Source: Dromiciops gliroides
Taxonomy: Eukaryota > Chordata > Mammalia > Microbiotheria > Microbiotheriidae
Length of the DNA stretch: 64,000 bases
Assembly: GCF_019393635.1 (NCBI RefSeq)
Contig: NC_057866.1
Location: 3,994,223 to 4,058,222, forward strand
Reading direction: 5' to 3'
Below the pieces are notes generated by a model, which made no database searches, was not told where the DNA came from, and saw only the letters and a program-made list of their open reading frames with translations. Positions 32,945 to 45,430 of the stretch are shown one piece after another (the stretch's first letter is position 1; each line of letters starts with the position of its first letter). Made by a program: the position numbers and the translations under genes.

Positions 32945-34209
32945 AATTCTACTTTTTAAGGTTTTTTTCTTCAGTGAATTTTTGTATATCTTTTTCCATT
33001 TGGCCAATTCTGTTTTTCAAGGCATTCTTCTCTTCATTAGATTTTTGTGCCTCTTTTACCATTTGGACTATTCTGTTTTTTAAAGTGTCATTTTCTTCTG
33101 TATATATTTTTTGTGCCTCTTTTACCAAGCTGTTGATTTTTTTCATGATTTTTTTTGTATCACTTTCATTTTTCTTCCCAATTTTTCCTCTACCTCTCTT
33201 ACTTGATTTTAAAAAATCCTTTTTGAGCTCTTCCATGGCCTGGGGCCAATTCATAGTTTTCTTTGAGACTGTGGATGTAGGACTTTTGACTTTGTTGTCT
33301 TCTGAGTTTGTGTTTTGATCCTCCTTGTCACCATAGTAAGTTTCTATAGTCAAAATCTTTCTTTCCCCTTTTTGCTCATTTCCCAGCTTATTTCTTGACT
33401 TTTAATTCTATGATAAAGTAAGGCCCTTCTTCTGGAGTGGAGGGGACATTGTCCCAAGTTTCAGGAGTTTTTTGGGAAGCTTTGTAGAAGTAATTCTGGG
33501 CACCTGTAAGGTTTTGGATCTTCCAACGTGGTATTATCTAGGGAGAGGCGTGTTTTCTACTCTCCTATACATTGCACTGGTCTGTGAATGACCGCAAGTA
33601 CTCTTTTCCATTCTGGAACTGTGACCCAGGATCCCCACTCCCATGTGGCCAACTGCAAACTCTGTTGGGATAATGCTCTTCCTTGTCCTAGGACTGCTAC
33701 CTAGATCCAACTATGGGCAATGCAACAGAGTCCTTCCCCCTTGTGCCGCAAAGGCATTATAAATCTCCTGACCAGTTGTCTGACCCCACTGCCACCACTG
33801 ATCCCCTGGCCCAAAGGCCTACTTCTGGTTTTCTGGAGCCTGGTTTGCACTGAAACCCCCTGGAGCAACAAACCTTTCCTGCAGACCTTCTAAGTTGTCT
33901 TAGGCTGGAAAATTGTTTCACTCTGTCTTTTTGTGAATTCTTTCACTCTAGAATTTGTTCAGAGTCATTATTCTGAGGTATTTGAAGCAGTTTGGGGGAG
34001 ATCTCCAGTGAGTCCCTGCCTTTACTCCACCAAGTTGGCTCCCTCCCTCCAACTCCTGCATGGCTTTTCTTTTCTTTTCTTTTTTTTAAATCCCCATAGA
34101 TATCCTTTAATAACTAGAGTATTTTCAGTTGCAGAGACTCCCCCCTCCCCCCGAACTATTTGGTAATTTACAGTTTCTCCAGAGATACTTTCTTTTTCTC
34201 TTTTTTTTC

Positions 34210-35705
34210 TCAACAACAAACATCTATTTTATTTTTTCCAGTTACATGTAAGGGTAATTTTCAACATTCATTTTCATAAGATTTAGAGTTCCAAATTTTT
34301 TTCCCTCCCTTCTTTCCTCCTCCCTCCACAAGACAGCAACTAGGTTATATATATATACAATCCACAAGTGCTCTTTTTATCAGTTCTTTCTATGGGGGTG
34401 GATAGTAAGCTTTGTCATTAGTCCCTTGGGATTGTCTTGGATCATTGCATTGCTGAAAGTAGTTAAGTCATTCACAATTGCTCATTGAACAATACTGCTG
34501 TCACTATGCACAATGTCCTCCCAGCTCTGCTCACTTCACTATACATCAGTTCATGAGTCTTTCCAGGTTTTTTGGAGATTATCCTGTTTTTCATTTCCTA
34601 TAGCACAAGAACATTCCACCACAATCATATACCACAGCTTCTTCCCTCATTCCTCAATTGATGGACATTCCCTTGATTTTCAATTCTTAGCCACCACAAA
34701 GAGTTGCTATAAATATTTATTTTTGTACAACTTTTCCCCCTTTTCTCTTTTTCATGATTACTATTGTTAACTGTTTCCCTTCCATCCTACTCCCTTCCCC
34801 ATGATATTTATTCTATTATCCATCTTCTTTTACCCTATCACCCTTCAAAAGGGATTTGCTTCTGTCTGTTCCCTCCCCCAATCTGCCCTCCCTTCTTTTG
34901 TCCCTCTCTCTTTATCCCCTTCCCCTCCTATTTTCCTGCAGGGTTAGAGAGATTACTCCACCCAATTGAGTGTATTTGTTATTCCCTATTTGAGCCAATT
35001 CTGATGAGTGTTAGGCCCATTTACTGCCCAGATTAAATAGATTGCTCCACCCAGTTGGGTGTGTGTATTAATCCCTCTTTGAGGCAGCTCTTATGAGTTT
35101 AAGGTGTTTGAGCCTTTTCTGATGAGTGTAAAATTCTTTTACTGCCCTGCCCTCCCCCATCTCTTCCCCAACTCCATAAGCCTTTTCCTGTTTCTTTCAT
35201 GTTGGATTTCACCTTTGCCCTTCCCCCTCCCCCTGTGCATTCTCCTCACCCTTCACCCCTCAGTTTAATCCTAAAGATGTCATCATGGGGCAGCTAGGTG
35301 ACACAGTGGACAAAGCATCCACCCTGGACCCAGGGGAATCCCAGCCAAAACCCAGCCTCAGACACAAGACAGTCACCCAGTGCACTACCCCAGGTATGTC
35401 CCCCAACTCCAATTTTTTATGGTTCTCTAGGGTACTGTATTTGAAAGTCAAATTTGCCATTCAGTTCAGGTGTTTTCATCACAAATACCTGAATGTCCTC
35501 TTTTTCATTAAAGTTCCATTTTTTCTTCTGAAAAATTATGATGAGTTTTACTGGGTAGGTGATTCTTGGTTGTAATCCCAATTCCTTTGCCCTCTGAAAT
35601 ATCATATTCTATGCCCTCCAGTCCTTTAATGTAGAAGTTGCTGGATCTTGTGCTATCCTGACTGGGGCTCCACAGTACTTGAATTCTTTCTTTTTGGCAG
35701 CTCCC
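34210..35705 (-). mobile_element. half-L1 fragment (ORF1 C-terminus, spacer, ORF2 tail, 3'UTR)
   Basis: 3'UTR at 34215-34380, ORF2 tail to about 34730, then directly spacer (34750-35250) and ORF1 C-terminal region (35420-35700; minus-strand LQPRITYPVKLIIIFQKKK matches the L1 ORF1 end). The spacer holds a local tandem duplication around gagccaattctgatgagtg. The 5' end is truncated. A diverged SINE interrupts it. Confidence 0.72.
35284..35420 (+). mobile_element. diverged WSINE1-type SINE
   Basis: Head ggggcagctaggtgacacag is clear; the body is altered (ccagcctcagacacaagac). It lies inside the half-L1 fragment. Confidence 0.65.
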
Positions 35706-35783
35706 TGCATGGGTTTTCAAAGACATTGCTGAGTGCAAACTCAAACCAGCCTTTGCAATTTATCTCTTCACCTTTCTATCACT

Positions 35784-35939
35784 CTTTTTGGGGGGTGTGG
35801 TGGGATGGGGCAATGAGGGTTAAGTGACTTGTCCAAGGTCACACAGATAGTAAATGTCAAGTGTTTGAGGCCAGATTTGAACTCTTGCCATCCCAAATCC
35901 AAGGCCAGTACTTTATCCACTGTGCCACCTAGCTGCCCC
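35784..35939 (-). mobile_element. WSINE1-type SINE
   Basis: Antisense copy. The duplication tctatcact lies at 35775-35783 and 35940-35948. Confidence 0.92.
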
Positions 35940-36006
35940 TCTATCACTATTTCTTCCTATGCTGTATTAATTTTTACCAGCCAAAATCCTAGGCCTCTCT
36001 CTTTCC

Positions 36007-36149
36007 TTTTTTTTTGAGGCAATTGGGCTTAAGTGACTTGCCCAAGGTCACACAGCTGGTAAGTGTCAAGTGTCTGAGGCTGGATTTAAACTCAGGTCCT
36101 CCTGACTCCAGGGCCAGTGCTCTATCCACTGCACCATCTAGCTGCCCCT
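36007..36149 (-). mobile_element. WSINE1-type SINE
   Basis: Antisense copy from a T-rich tail through gaggcaattgggcttaagtg to accatctagctgcccc. A pyrimidine-rich duplication is probable. Confidence 0.88.
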
Positions 36150-36704
36150 CTTTTTTCCATAATATTCCAACCCTTAGTCCCTACACATCTATGTCTGTCC
36201 CCTTTTCTTCCTCTTGAGCTTCCAGACTGGTCTGATTGATGAGACTCAATTTTTGCTGGGAGCAGGATCCTTTTTCAGATACTGACAAGGGATTAACTAT
36301 AAAAATGTATTTCTAAAACTGAAGGTGTTATAAGGGACATAGGCCCACCCTGTGCCAATACTCCTTTGGCATGTGGGAAAGTGGAAGAGCCAGAGACTGG
36401 TAATTATGCAATACACACTAATATGGGAATTACTAGGAAACTATAAAGAGCAACTAGATGGCACATTTAATTCAGTTGATCTCCATCCCATTATATAATA
36501 TACAGGTGACTTCATATGTATACAGAAGTATAGACAGATAATTACCTATGTAATATATTTATATACATACATGCATATATGACAGAGATAGAAACCAAAA
36601 TATATCTATCTATCTAAACCTGAAGCCTGCAGTGGTGAAGAGCCACCAGGGTCTCCTTAAAAGAGTCACATCCCTCAGAATTCTGCCATGTTACATGTTT
36701 TCTC
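36150..36704. other. unassigned non-coding DNA
   Basis: Includes short TA/CATA repeats near 36560-36620. No gene recognised. Confidence 0.4.
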
Positions 36705-36717
36705 TGGCCAAGCCATT

Positions 36718-37057
36718 TTATTTATTTATTTATTTATTCATTCGTTTATTTATTTATTTATTCATTCATTCATTCATTTATTTGCTTATTTATTTATTTA
36801 TCCACTCATTCATTCATTCATTTATTTATTTGTTTGGGGTTTTTTTTTGTTTGTTCATTCATTCATTCATTCATTCATTCATTCATTTATTTGTTTATTT
36901 ATCTATCTATCTAGTTATTTTGGTGAGGCAATTGGGGTTAAGTGACTTGCCCAGGGTCACACAGCTAGTAAGTGTCAAGTGTCTGAGGCTGGATTTGAAC
37001 TCAGGTCCTTCTGAGTCCAGGGCCAGTGCTCTATCCACTGTGACACCTAGCTGTCCC
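36718..37057 (-). mobile_element. WSINE1-type SINE with about 200-bp tetranucleotide tail
   Basis: Bases 36718-36920 are (TTTA)n, (TTCA)n, (TTTG) and (TCTA)n blocks; 36921-37057 is the antisense SINE body. The duplication tggccaagccatt / tggccaagtcatt (36705-36717, 37058-37070) encloses both, so the array is the enlarged SINE tail. Confidence 0.92.
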
Positions 37058-37070
37058 TGGCCAAGTCATT

Positions 37071-38744
37071 ATTATATCTATTTATTCCAAGAGAATGATA
37101 TTGTATTTCTACATGGTTGTGTCTGTCTACCCTTTGAAGACAAAACTGCTCCTATCTCAGAAAGATGAAGGCTTTGCTGTGGAAATTAGGCCTTAGGAAT
37201 CAGTCTCAACTCACTCTGAAGGAATCCTGGTTCAATTTCCTTCAAGGAAAATGACTTCCTCTTCCTCTTTTGAGTTCCCTTTTTCCTCATGATCACTTCC
37301 TTATAACTGGTGGGACAGGGAGAACAACCAGAGTCACTTTGAGGTCAATCGTGTTCCTGTAAATGATCAGTGTTCTGGGGAAAGACCCTCAAACTTCCTT
37401 CAGTCCTCCATGCCCTAGTTATCCCTCTGCTCCTTGCAGCTTTCATGAGAGTTTGCTCACAACTCACTTCCTAATTCAAAGCTAGGCTTCTTGTTTCTCC
37501 CCTCTTGGGGAACTGAATTGGTCATTTCCAGCAATTCCCAGGCCTCATTTTGTATTTGGTGGCAGAAGGTGGTGAGGGTGGGAGGGTGGGGGTGGGGAAA
37601 GAGTAGAAACAATGGTGATTCAGAATCTTTAATGTCAGACTGGAAATGAAATTCAGAGTGTATCTTAACTAATGGTTACCTGAAGAAGCATGTCATCTAC
37701 AACCTACCCAACTCATCTAGCTCATCTAGGCTTTAGGTGAAGATCAACAATGGGAAGGGGAGGCAGGAGAGGGACAATACCTCTTGTGTCAGAGTATACT
37801 CAATTTTAACTTTTTAGAACTTTGTTTTTCCTCCTTACATCAAACCTTTTTTTTTTTTGGTAATATTCACCCTTTGCTTCTAGTTCTGACTTTTGAGTCT
37901 AAGTCTTAAAAAAAATGAGGTAATAACTTTTAAGTGTCATAGCTCTTCAAATACTTGGAGATATCTGCCTTATGCCTCCCTCATTGTCTTCTCTTCTTCT
38001 TCCAGGTTAAACATCTTCCCTTTGAAATCCACATAAATCTCCTGTCATTGAGCCCATAGCCCTTGAGCTATTCTGCAAATATGGCATAAATGAAATCTTT
38101 GGTAACTGCTTTGGTGAATATATCACTTACTCATACAGACATCTCAGGCTCTAAGATATCAGGCTGCATGGTATCCCCTTCAAAAAAAGGTTACTTTGGT
38201 ATGATTTCCTTTTTTTGTGGAGTAATTCAGGCTCTTTTTGACCACTGCTTCCTATTCTAGACTTTAATGATACATCCCTTAAAGAAGACATTATAGGATT
38301 TCACAAGTAATCAAAGTCAAGCTCACTGGCCTATAGATTTTCTGGGTCAGGCTGGGGATCTGCCCTTTCTTCTTCAACCAAATCAGTCAACAGAGTATTC
38401 AAGAACTGTTAGCATACCCAGGTTCATTTCTTCCCTCTGGACAGTAGGGAAGGGTCAACTGAGATAATGATACAAAACACTTTGCAACAGCACTGTTGAA
38501 ATACCAGTTGTTTGTTGTTGTTACTATTGTTATTAACCTATGGTCACTTTGGTCTTCATTGCCAGAACATTCTACTGTAAACCTACCAAGATCAAGCAGT
38601 GTTTAGTGTGTATCAGCATACAATTTTGGGTTTAATCTTTAACACTTTGTTAAGTCTAGACAATCAGCAAAACAATGATCAAAGCCTGGTTGACAGCCTA
38701 TTGTTGATGTCTGAGGTATAAATACCACACACTGGAAATTTATT
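37071..38744. other. unassigned, apparently unique DNA
   Basis: Includes a G-rich stretch at 37561-37600. No exon or repeat recognised. Confidence 0.4.
37561..37600 (+). repeat. G-rich tract with potential G-quadruplex
   Basis: Five or more runs of three to five G within 40 bases (gagggtgggagggtgggggt). Confidence 0.5.
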
Positions 38745-39206
38745 TATGTTTTTAAATTTTATTTATTTTAAACATTTTTTTCTTTAAAAATTTTGAAGTT
38801 CTAAATTTTCTCCCTCCCTTCCACCCTTTACCTTACCAACTGAGGAGACAATCAAATTTGATATCAAATTTACACGATGAAAGCCTGGCAAACACATTTC
38901 CATGTTAACCATATTGCAATAAAGCAAGAAAAATAAAGTAAGAAAAATATTTCAGTTCATACTCAGAGTTCAGCAGTTCTCTTTCTGCAGGTGTATAGAA
39001 TTTTTTTTCATCATGAGTCCTTTAGAATTGCCTTGGATCATTGCATTGCTCAAAGTGGCCAAGTCTTTCACAGATGATCATCATTGAAATATTGCTGTTT
39101 ACAATAATTTCCTGGTTCTTCTCACTTCACTTTGCAACAGTTCATTTGAGGGCCATGTTTTTTTCTGAAATCACTCCCTTCATCATTTCCCATAGCACAA
39201 TAATAT

Positions 39207-39776
39207 TGATATGGTGGGAAAATGGGGTACGGGTTGGGGTTCTTAGGAATTCCTCTTTAAAGAATTACACCCTCTTGCACACAAAACTTAGTTAGAACAA
39301 GGTGATAGTTTATTTAGGGCCAAGGGAAGGGAAGGGTGGGGGGAGGGAAACCATGAAAGAAATCCTTGGACATTTCATGGGGAGATTTGGCACAAAGCAC
39401 ATGGCTCAGAGGTACCAAATCTCCTCGAACAGGAGACCGGAAGGTACTTTTATAGAGGACTGATGGGGGTGGACCATCTGCCCGTGAAAAGTTCCTTTAA
39501 TGAAGAGAGGACCATCCCCCACTGGTGGTAGCTGGGGAAATTGGGTGAGGGGTGGCTACAGATCCCTCTTCAGAACACAAAGGCCGAAGCCACACCCAAA
39601 CTTATCTCCCCAGGATAAGGGAGACCAGAATAAAGGGTAGGAATCCCAAGCTAGCTCAGTCCGATTTGGTTCAGTTTATCTCTCTAGGCGTTATCTGTCC
39701 TCTGGTTTAGTTTCTCAAGGAGAAGATTCCTCGGTGTGCCCCAGAGAAATTCTGGGGTGCTCTGCGCCCCATGACA
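39207..39776 (-). mobile_element. solo LTR (family LTR-b) inside an L1
   Basis: 570 bp, tgatatgg to catgaca on the plus strand. A perfect 4-bp duplication atat (39203-39206, 39777-39780) interrupts the L1 ORF2 tail. On the minus strand the 3' end (ctaaataaactatcacc, gtgtgcaagagggtgtaattc) matches that of the element ending near 48497. No internal region is present. Confidence 0.82.
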
Positions 39777-41099
39777 ATATTCAAGCCTAAGCATATGCCA
39801 CAGCTTGTTCAGCTCTTCTCCAATTGATAAGTATCCCCTTGATTTTCAATTCTTTGCCAGCAGAAAAAGAGATCCTCTAAATAGTTTTGTACATATAGGT
39901 CTTTTTTTCTTTTCCTTTAATCTCTTTGTGGTACAGACCTAGTAGTGGTATTTCTGGCTTAAAGGGTATGAACAGTTCTAAATTCTTCAGAATGATTGGA
40001 CCAGTTCACTTCTCTGCCAGCAGTTCATTAATCTATCTATTTTTCCCTCTTTCCCTCCAGTATTTGCAATTTCTTATAGGTGTGAGGTGGTATCTCAAAG
40101 TTATTTTAATTTGCCTTTTTCTAATCAATCATGATTTAGAACATTTTTGTCATGACTATAGATAACTTTTATTTCTTATTCTGAAAACTGCCTATTTTTA
40201 TTCTTTGGCCACTTATCAATTGGGGAATGGCTCTTATTTTCATAAATTTGACTCTGTTCTACATTCGGTACATATTTGAGAAAGGAGGCCTTTAACAGAG
40301 AAACTTGAAGCAAAAATTTTTGCTATTACTACTTTATTTTCTATGGTACTTTTGAGCAGTTTTCCTGATCATTTCTTTTATTTAGGTCTGTTTTTGTTTT
40401 TCCTTTATCTGAGGTCAGGATTGCTACCCCTCCCTTTTTTAAGTTCAGCTGAGACATATTAGGTTCTACTCTAGCCCTTTATTTTGACTCTGTGTGTGCA
40501 GGTGTGTCTCTTGTAAACAATATATTGTTGGTTCTGGTTTCTGATCCATTCTACTATCTGATTACATTTAAAGGGTAAGTTAATTTCATTCACAGTTATA
40601 ATTTCTAACTGTTTATTTTCCTCCATCCCATTTTCTTCTCTTTCTTCTGTCTCTTTTTTATCCTCACCCTACTCAAAAGTCTGTTTTACTTCTGACCACT
40701 GCCTCCTTTAATCTACCCTCATTTTATTATGCCCTCCACCCCCACAACATTTTTTCATCCTTTTCCTCTCTTATTTCCCTATTGGAAATTATATACAACT
40801 GAGTTTGAGTATATTTTTTTCACTCCTTGAACCAATTTCATCACCTGCTACCCCCTCCACTGTTAAAGCTCTTCCTTGTATGACTCTTTTACATGAGAAA
40901 AATTTCCTCATTCTATTTCTCCCTTCCAACTTCTGCCAGTGTATCCCTCCTTCTCACACCTTCATTTTATTTTTGGAGATCATTCCAAAATAATCAGCTC
41001 ACATTCATGCCCTCTGTCTATGTAAACCCTTTTTAACTGTTCCAATATCCATAAAGTACTTAGGAGTTATATGTATCATCTTCCCATTTTGCTGTTGTT

Positions 41100-41350
41100 C
41101 AGTCATTTCAGTCATATCTAACACTTCGTGATCCCATTTGGGGTTTTCTTGGCAAAGATACTGGAGTGGTTTGCTATTTCCTTCTCTAGCTCATTTTACA
41201 GGTGAGGAAACACAGGCAAACAGAATTAAGTGACTTTCCCAGGGTCACACAGCTAATAAGTGTCTGAGTCTGGATATGAACTTATCAATATGAGTCTTCC
41301 TTACTCCAGGCTTTGCTTTCTGTGCACTCTGCTGCCACCTAGCTGCTCCC
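41100..41350 (-). mobile_element. Mar1-like CORE-SINE, near full length
   Basis: Antisense from gttgttcagtcatttcagtc through cttggcaaagatactggagtg and aggtgaggaaacacaggc to ctgccacctagctgctcc. It is the longer marsupial CORE-SINE form and lies in half-L1 copy B. Confidence 0.85.
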
Positions 41351-42034
41351 ATAATGTAAATAGTTTAACTTTATTGAGTGTCTTATGATTATTCTTTCCT
41401 ATTTACCTTTTTATGCTTCTCTTAAGTCTTGTGTTTGAAAGTCAAATTTTCTATTGAGTTCTGATTTTTTCATCAGGAATACTTGAAAGACTTTTATTTC
41501 CTTAAATATCCATTTTTCCCCGAAGTCTTATGATCAGTTTTGCTGGGTAGATTATTCTTGGAAGCAATGTCTGAAGCTTCAAGCCTTTTCATGATGCTGT
41601 TTTCAGAACTAGTTCTGGGAGTCTGCAAACTTTTGGTGCTTCCAAGGTGGGGTGATGTGGAGAAGTGTATTCATTGCTTTCCTGGTTTGTGCTACAGTCT
41701 TTATCCAGGAAGGGCCCCTACTCCCCTGAAATCATGTGTTAGCTCGCTTTGCCTTAGCACTGTGACCAGGGCCTCAGTTTTCTTGTACCAATCACCAGTA
41801 CTCTTCCCTGCTCTGGAACTCTGATTGTCTGACTCCCTGGCTGTTTCTGGACCCAGCTCCTAAAGCTGCTGCTGCTGTTGCAGCCGCTAGTGTGTGGGGG
41901 TTCCAGAAAGCTATCACTGCAGTGTCACAAACATCTCCTGCCAGCAACCTCCCAAGATTTCTTAGGCTGGAAAAATGTCTCACCCTGACCTTATGTTGGC
42001 TCTACTACTCCAAAATTTGATTTGAGGCATTATT

Positions 42035-42182
42035 ATTATTTTTTTTTGGTGAGGCAATTGGGGTTAAGTGACTTGTCCAGGGTCACACAGCCAGTAGGTG
42101 TCAAGGGTCTGAAGCCAGATTTGAACTCAGGTCCCCCTGAATCCAGGGCCGGTGCTTTATCCACTGCGCCACCCAGCTGCCC
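42035..42182 (-). mobile_element. WSINE1-type SINE
   Basis: The duplication tgaggcattatt / tgaggctttatt lies at 42023-42034 and 42183-42194. Nested in half-L1 copy B. Confidence 0.9.
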
Positions 42183-42445
42183 TGAGGCTTTATTTTAAAT
42201 TTTTTGGAGGGAATGTTGAGAAGGTTCAGTTTGATTGCTTCTAATCTGCCATTTTAGCTTTTCACATTGAATATTTAACAGCACCACAAGCTGGTCAGAA
42301 TTGGCTCCAGAAGTCCTCTGCCCATATCTTTGTCAATTGGCAGACCAGATATATCAAGGACTCAAACAACTTCTCTAATTTCATGGTGTGTTATCCCAAG
42401 TAACCCAGTTATTTTGGGGGGGAGGGGTCTGTTTGCTTTTTTTCA

Positions 42446-42689
42446 CTCTTGCTGTTCAATAATGTTTGACTCTACATGACCCCATGGACTTTGTCCATGT
42501 GGTTTTCTTGGCAAAGATATTGGAGTGATTTATCATTTCTCTTTCCAGTGTGTCCCCATTTTACAAGGCTGGTAGGGGTTAAATGACTTCTCCAGGGTCA
42601 CATAGGTAGTAAATGTCTGAGGACAAATTTGAACTCAGATCCTGCCTCTAGGCCCAGTGCTCTGTCCACTGTGTTACCTAGTTGCCCCT
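42446..42689 (-). mobile_element. Mar1-like CORE-SINE
   Basis: Antisense with cttgctgttcaataatgttt, cttggcaaagatattggag, ttacaaggctggtaggg and tacctagttgcccc. Confidence 0.82.
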
Positions 42690-43080
42690 ACTGCACAACC
42701 CAGCTGTGAACAGGATTATTCACAGTACATCTCCCCCCCTCCCCCCCTGCCATTTCTCTGATTAATGGGGAAAAGCTCAAACTTATTTGTTTATATCTTT
42801 ATCTTCCTCTTTTTTGCTCTTTCTTTGTTTCTGACTTTTTTGTCTCTGTCTCTTTCTCCTTCCTTATTTCTTCTACTTCCCTTCCTGGCACAGTCAAAGT
42901 CTACAAAAGGTGACACTTCCCCAGGATGTTGTCTCAAGGTCAGGTTTTTCCTCAGCATAATTATAGTTGCAGCCACTTCCTTCTCTGAAGAAAGAGGTTT
43001 CCTCTGTACCTCTCATCCCCCAAATTAGTTGTCAGAAACTTCTTTCTGGTGATGCAATGACCCTGAGGTGAAAGATTCCA
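42690..43080. other. unassigned non-coding DNA
   Basis: Pyrimidine-rich with no gene recognised. Confidence 0.4.
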
Positions 43081-43084
43081 GAGT

Positions 43085-44352
43085 TTGTATAAGAATTTAT
43101 GCCAATTGATTTACACATAAAGGATGATACCATAAGCAAATTAAGGGAAGATAGAATCATTTATTTGTCAGATTTATAGGCAGAAGAAGAATTTAGGACC
43201 AAAGAAGATATAGAGAGTAAAATGAAATGTAAAATAGTTAATTCTGATTATATAAAATTAAAAAGGTTTTACACAAACAAAACTAATGTAACCAAGATTA
43301 CAAGGGAAGCAGAAAACTGGGAAAGAATTTTTGAAACAAATATCTCTGATAAAGGCCTCCTTTCTCAATTATATAGAGAACTGAGTCAAATTAATAAAAA
43401 ATACGAGCAATTCTCCTATTGAAAAATGGTCAAAGCATGTGAATAGGCAGTTTTCAGGCAAGAAATCAAAGATATCTATAATCATATGAAAAAATTCTCT
43501 AGATCACTGTTGATTAGAGAAATGCAAATTAAAACAACTCTGAGGTATCACCTTGCATCTATCAAAGTGGCAAATATACTAACAGAGGAAAATATTGGAT
43601 GTTGGAGAGGATGTGGGAAAGCTTTTGGAGTTGTGAAAAGATCCAACCATTCTGGAGAGCAATTTGGAACTATGCCCAAAGGGATATGGAATGGTGCATA
43701 CCTTTTGATCCAGCAATACCACTTCGAGGTTTATATCCCAAAGATATCCCCCCAAAGAGAAAAAGACCAATTTGTACAAAAATATTTATAGCAGCTCTTT
43801 TAATGGTAGCTAAGAATTGGAAATCAATGGAATTCCCACCAATTGGGGAATGACTAAATAAGCTGGGGTATATGATGGTGATGGAATATTATTGTGCTAT
43901 AAGAAATGTCAAGCAGGATGATTTCAGAAAGGCCTGGAAAGACTTGTATGAACTGATGTATAGTGAAGTGAGCTTCAGAACCAAGAGAACTTTGTGCACA
44001 GAGACAGCAATATTGTTTGATGAAGAACTGCACACGACTTGACTATTCTCAACAATACAATGATCCAAGATAATCCCAAAGGACTAATGACAAAACATAC
44101 TATCTACCTCCAAAGAAAGAACTGATATTGATGGAACAGACTGAAGCATGCTATTTTTCACTTTCTTTCATATTTTTATTTTATTCAAGACTTCTTGTAC
44201 AAAATGACTAATATGGTAATGTTTTACATAATCATAGATGCTTAACCCATATATCATTGCTTTCAACCTTAAGGAGGGGACAGGGGAGGAAGTAAAGGAA
44301 GGATAAAAATTGGAACTCAAAACTATAAATAAAAATGTTTATTACTTAAAAA
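43085..44352 (+). mobile_element. 5'-truncated L1 (ORF2 C-terminus and 3'UTR)
   Basis: Plus-strand words [33 protein letters not shown] and CWRGCGK, then FDPAIPL, are the canonical L1 ORF2 C-terminus. The 3'UTR ends in aaaatgtttattacttaaaa. The best-preserved ORF2 tail in the window, though split over frames. Confidence 0.88.
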
Positions 44353-44354
44353 AA

Positions 44355-44733
44355 TTATGCCAATGCACAGATTCCAGGATTTCTTTGGATTATATCTCTC
44401 AGAAGGCTGAGTATGAGCTGGTTAGCATGATACAATCACTTCACAGCCTCTGAGATTGAAGTCTGTGGGGTTCAGAAGACCATTCCATTCTTGTGAGAGA
44501 ATTGTTATGAGGAAAAGATGTACAAGGGAAAATATCAATTTCATCTAGATTAAGACATCACTAATAAGGAAACAGAAGCATTGCATACCAGGTCAGGCTT
44601 CCTATTTGGTTCTAGAGAGAGATCCATCCATTTATTCTAGACTGCCATGAGTGCACCATGAAAATATACCCTAACCATAGTATCTTATGGGTGGAGCACT
44701 GGGAATGGAGTCAGGGGGGATGTGGGGATTAGT
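44355..44733. other. unassigned non-coding DNA
   Basis: No gene or repeat recognised. Confidence 0.4.
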
Positions 44734-45271
44734 TGTTCAACCTATGATAAAGAGATTGAGGCAGAGCTTTTAGCCAATGGCACTTTATTAAAGGATTCAT
44801 GATCTCCTCTAATGAAGTAGACTTCAGATCTTCTTCATGATCTGAGATGCCCCCTTATTCCAGGGTCTTAGCTTTCTAAGGTTTCATACCAGATTTGATA
44901 CCAGAACATTCTACAGAGGCCATTCAAAATACAGAATTGCATTGGTTGATAGATCTTGCTTCATGGGCCAAACATAATGCACCAGCTAGAAATGGAATGT
45001 CAGCAGAGGAATCTCAGGTTGGGTGAAGCATGGGGCGTCTTGATGGTCACCTACTCATGCTGGATGTGAGAGTGGTCCACTGGTACAAAAATAAGTTGTA
45101 GGACTTTTCATGTAATTGAGTCACCTCTGCCACACTGGGCTTGGTCACCATGACAAGGAAAAACAAGGGTGGAGGGCCTTTAGTTAGCTTCCTATGATTA
45201 TGCAAGTGAACTTATAATCAGCAGCTCACAGCTTGGGAGCATAATATACAGAGCTACCTCCAACCATATCA
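44734..45271 (-). mobile_element. LTR-like element, solo
   Basis: About 538 bp with tgttcaacc at the left and ccatatca at the right. Antisense aataaa occurs near the left (3') end. The flanks share only agt, so the exact ends are uncertain. No internal retroviral sequence is seen. Assignment as an LTR rests on ends, signal position and isolation. Confidence 0.45.
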
Positions 45272-45344
45272 AGTTAATTAATACTTATTGGACTAGAGTA
45301 GCAGTTCAAATGAATTATTTCTCACAGGATGTGGATTACTATTC

Positions 45345-45430
45345 TACCACAGAACCTGAGTAGATGTGTTTCCCTGGGCAAATTACTTTACCCATTCCAG
45401 ACTCAGTTTTCTCATCTATAAAATGAGTCA
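45345..45430 (+). mobile_element. MIR 3' part
   Basis: Contains tttccctgggcaaattactt followed by cagttttctcatctataaaa, the usual MIR core-to-tail order. Confidence 0.55.

Larger units (their letters stand above)
30269..34061 (-). mobile_element. half-L1 copy A (no reverse transcriptase)
   Basis: Antisense order from the right: 5'UTR (33410-34055), ORF1 with N-terminus and coiled coil (32949-33353, open for 134 codons) and RNA-binding/C-terminal region (to about 31960), pyrimidine-rich spacer on this strand (31355-31960), ORF2 tail and 3'UTR (30280-31350). Only about 0.6 kb separates ORF1 from the ORF2 tail, so endonuclease and reverse transcriptase are missing. Two SINEs are nested in ORF1. 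Possible duplication of a gg-ttttctttt motif at both ends. Confidence 0.78.
38745..42262 (-). mobile_element. half-L1 copy B, retaining the start of ORF2
   Basis: Antisense order from the right: 5'UTR (41570-42260), only the C-terminal part of ORF1 (41355-41560), spacer (40600-41090), then the first part of ORF2 (40360-40600). The minus strand there shows the endonuclease words YCLQETHLHTQS and GGVAILTSDKG. The ORF2 tail and 3'UTR follow (38745-40310). Reverse transcriptase is missing. Nested in it are an LTR, a Mar1-like SINE and a WSINE1. Confidence 0.75.

Noticed and set aside
36632-37168. 178-codon open frame rich in Phe, Ile, Tyr and Leu
   Set aside because: It is a translation of the tetranucleotide SINE tail and the SINE body, not a membrane protein.
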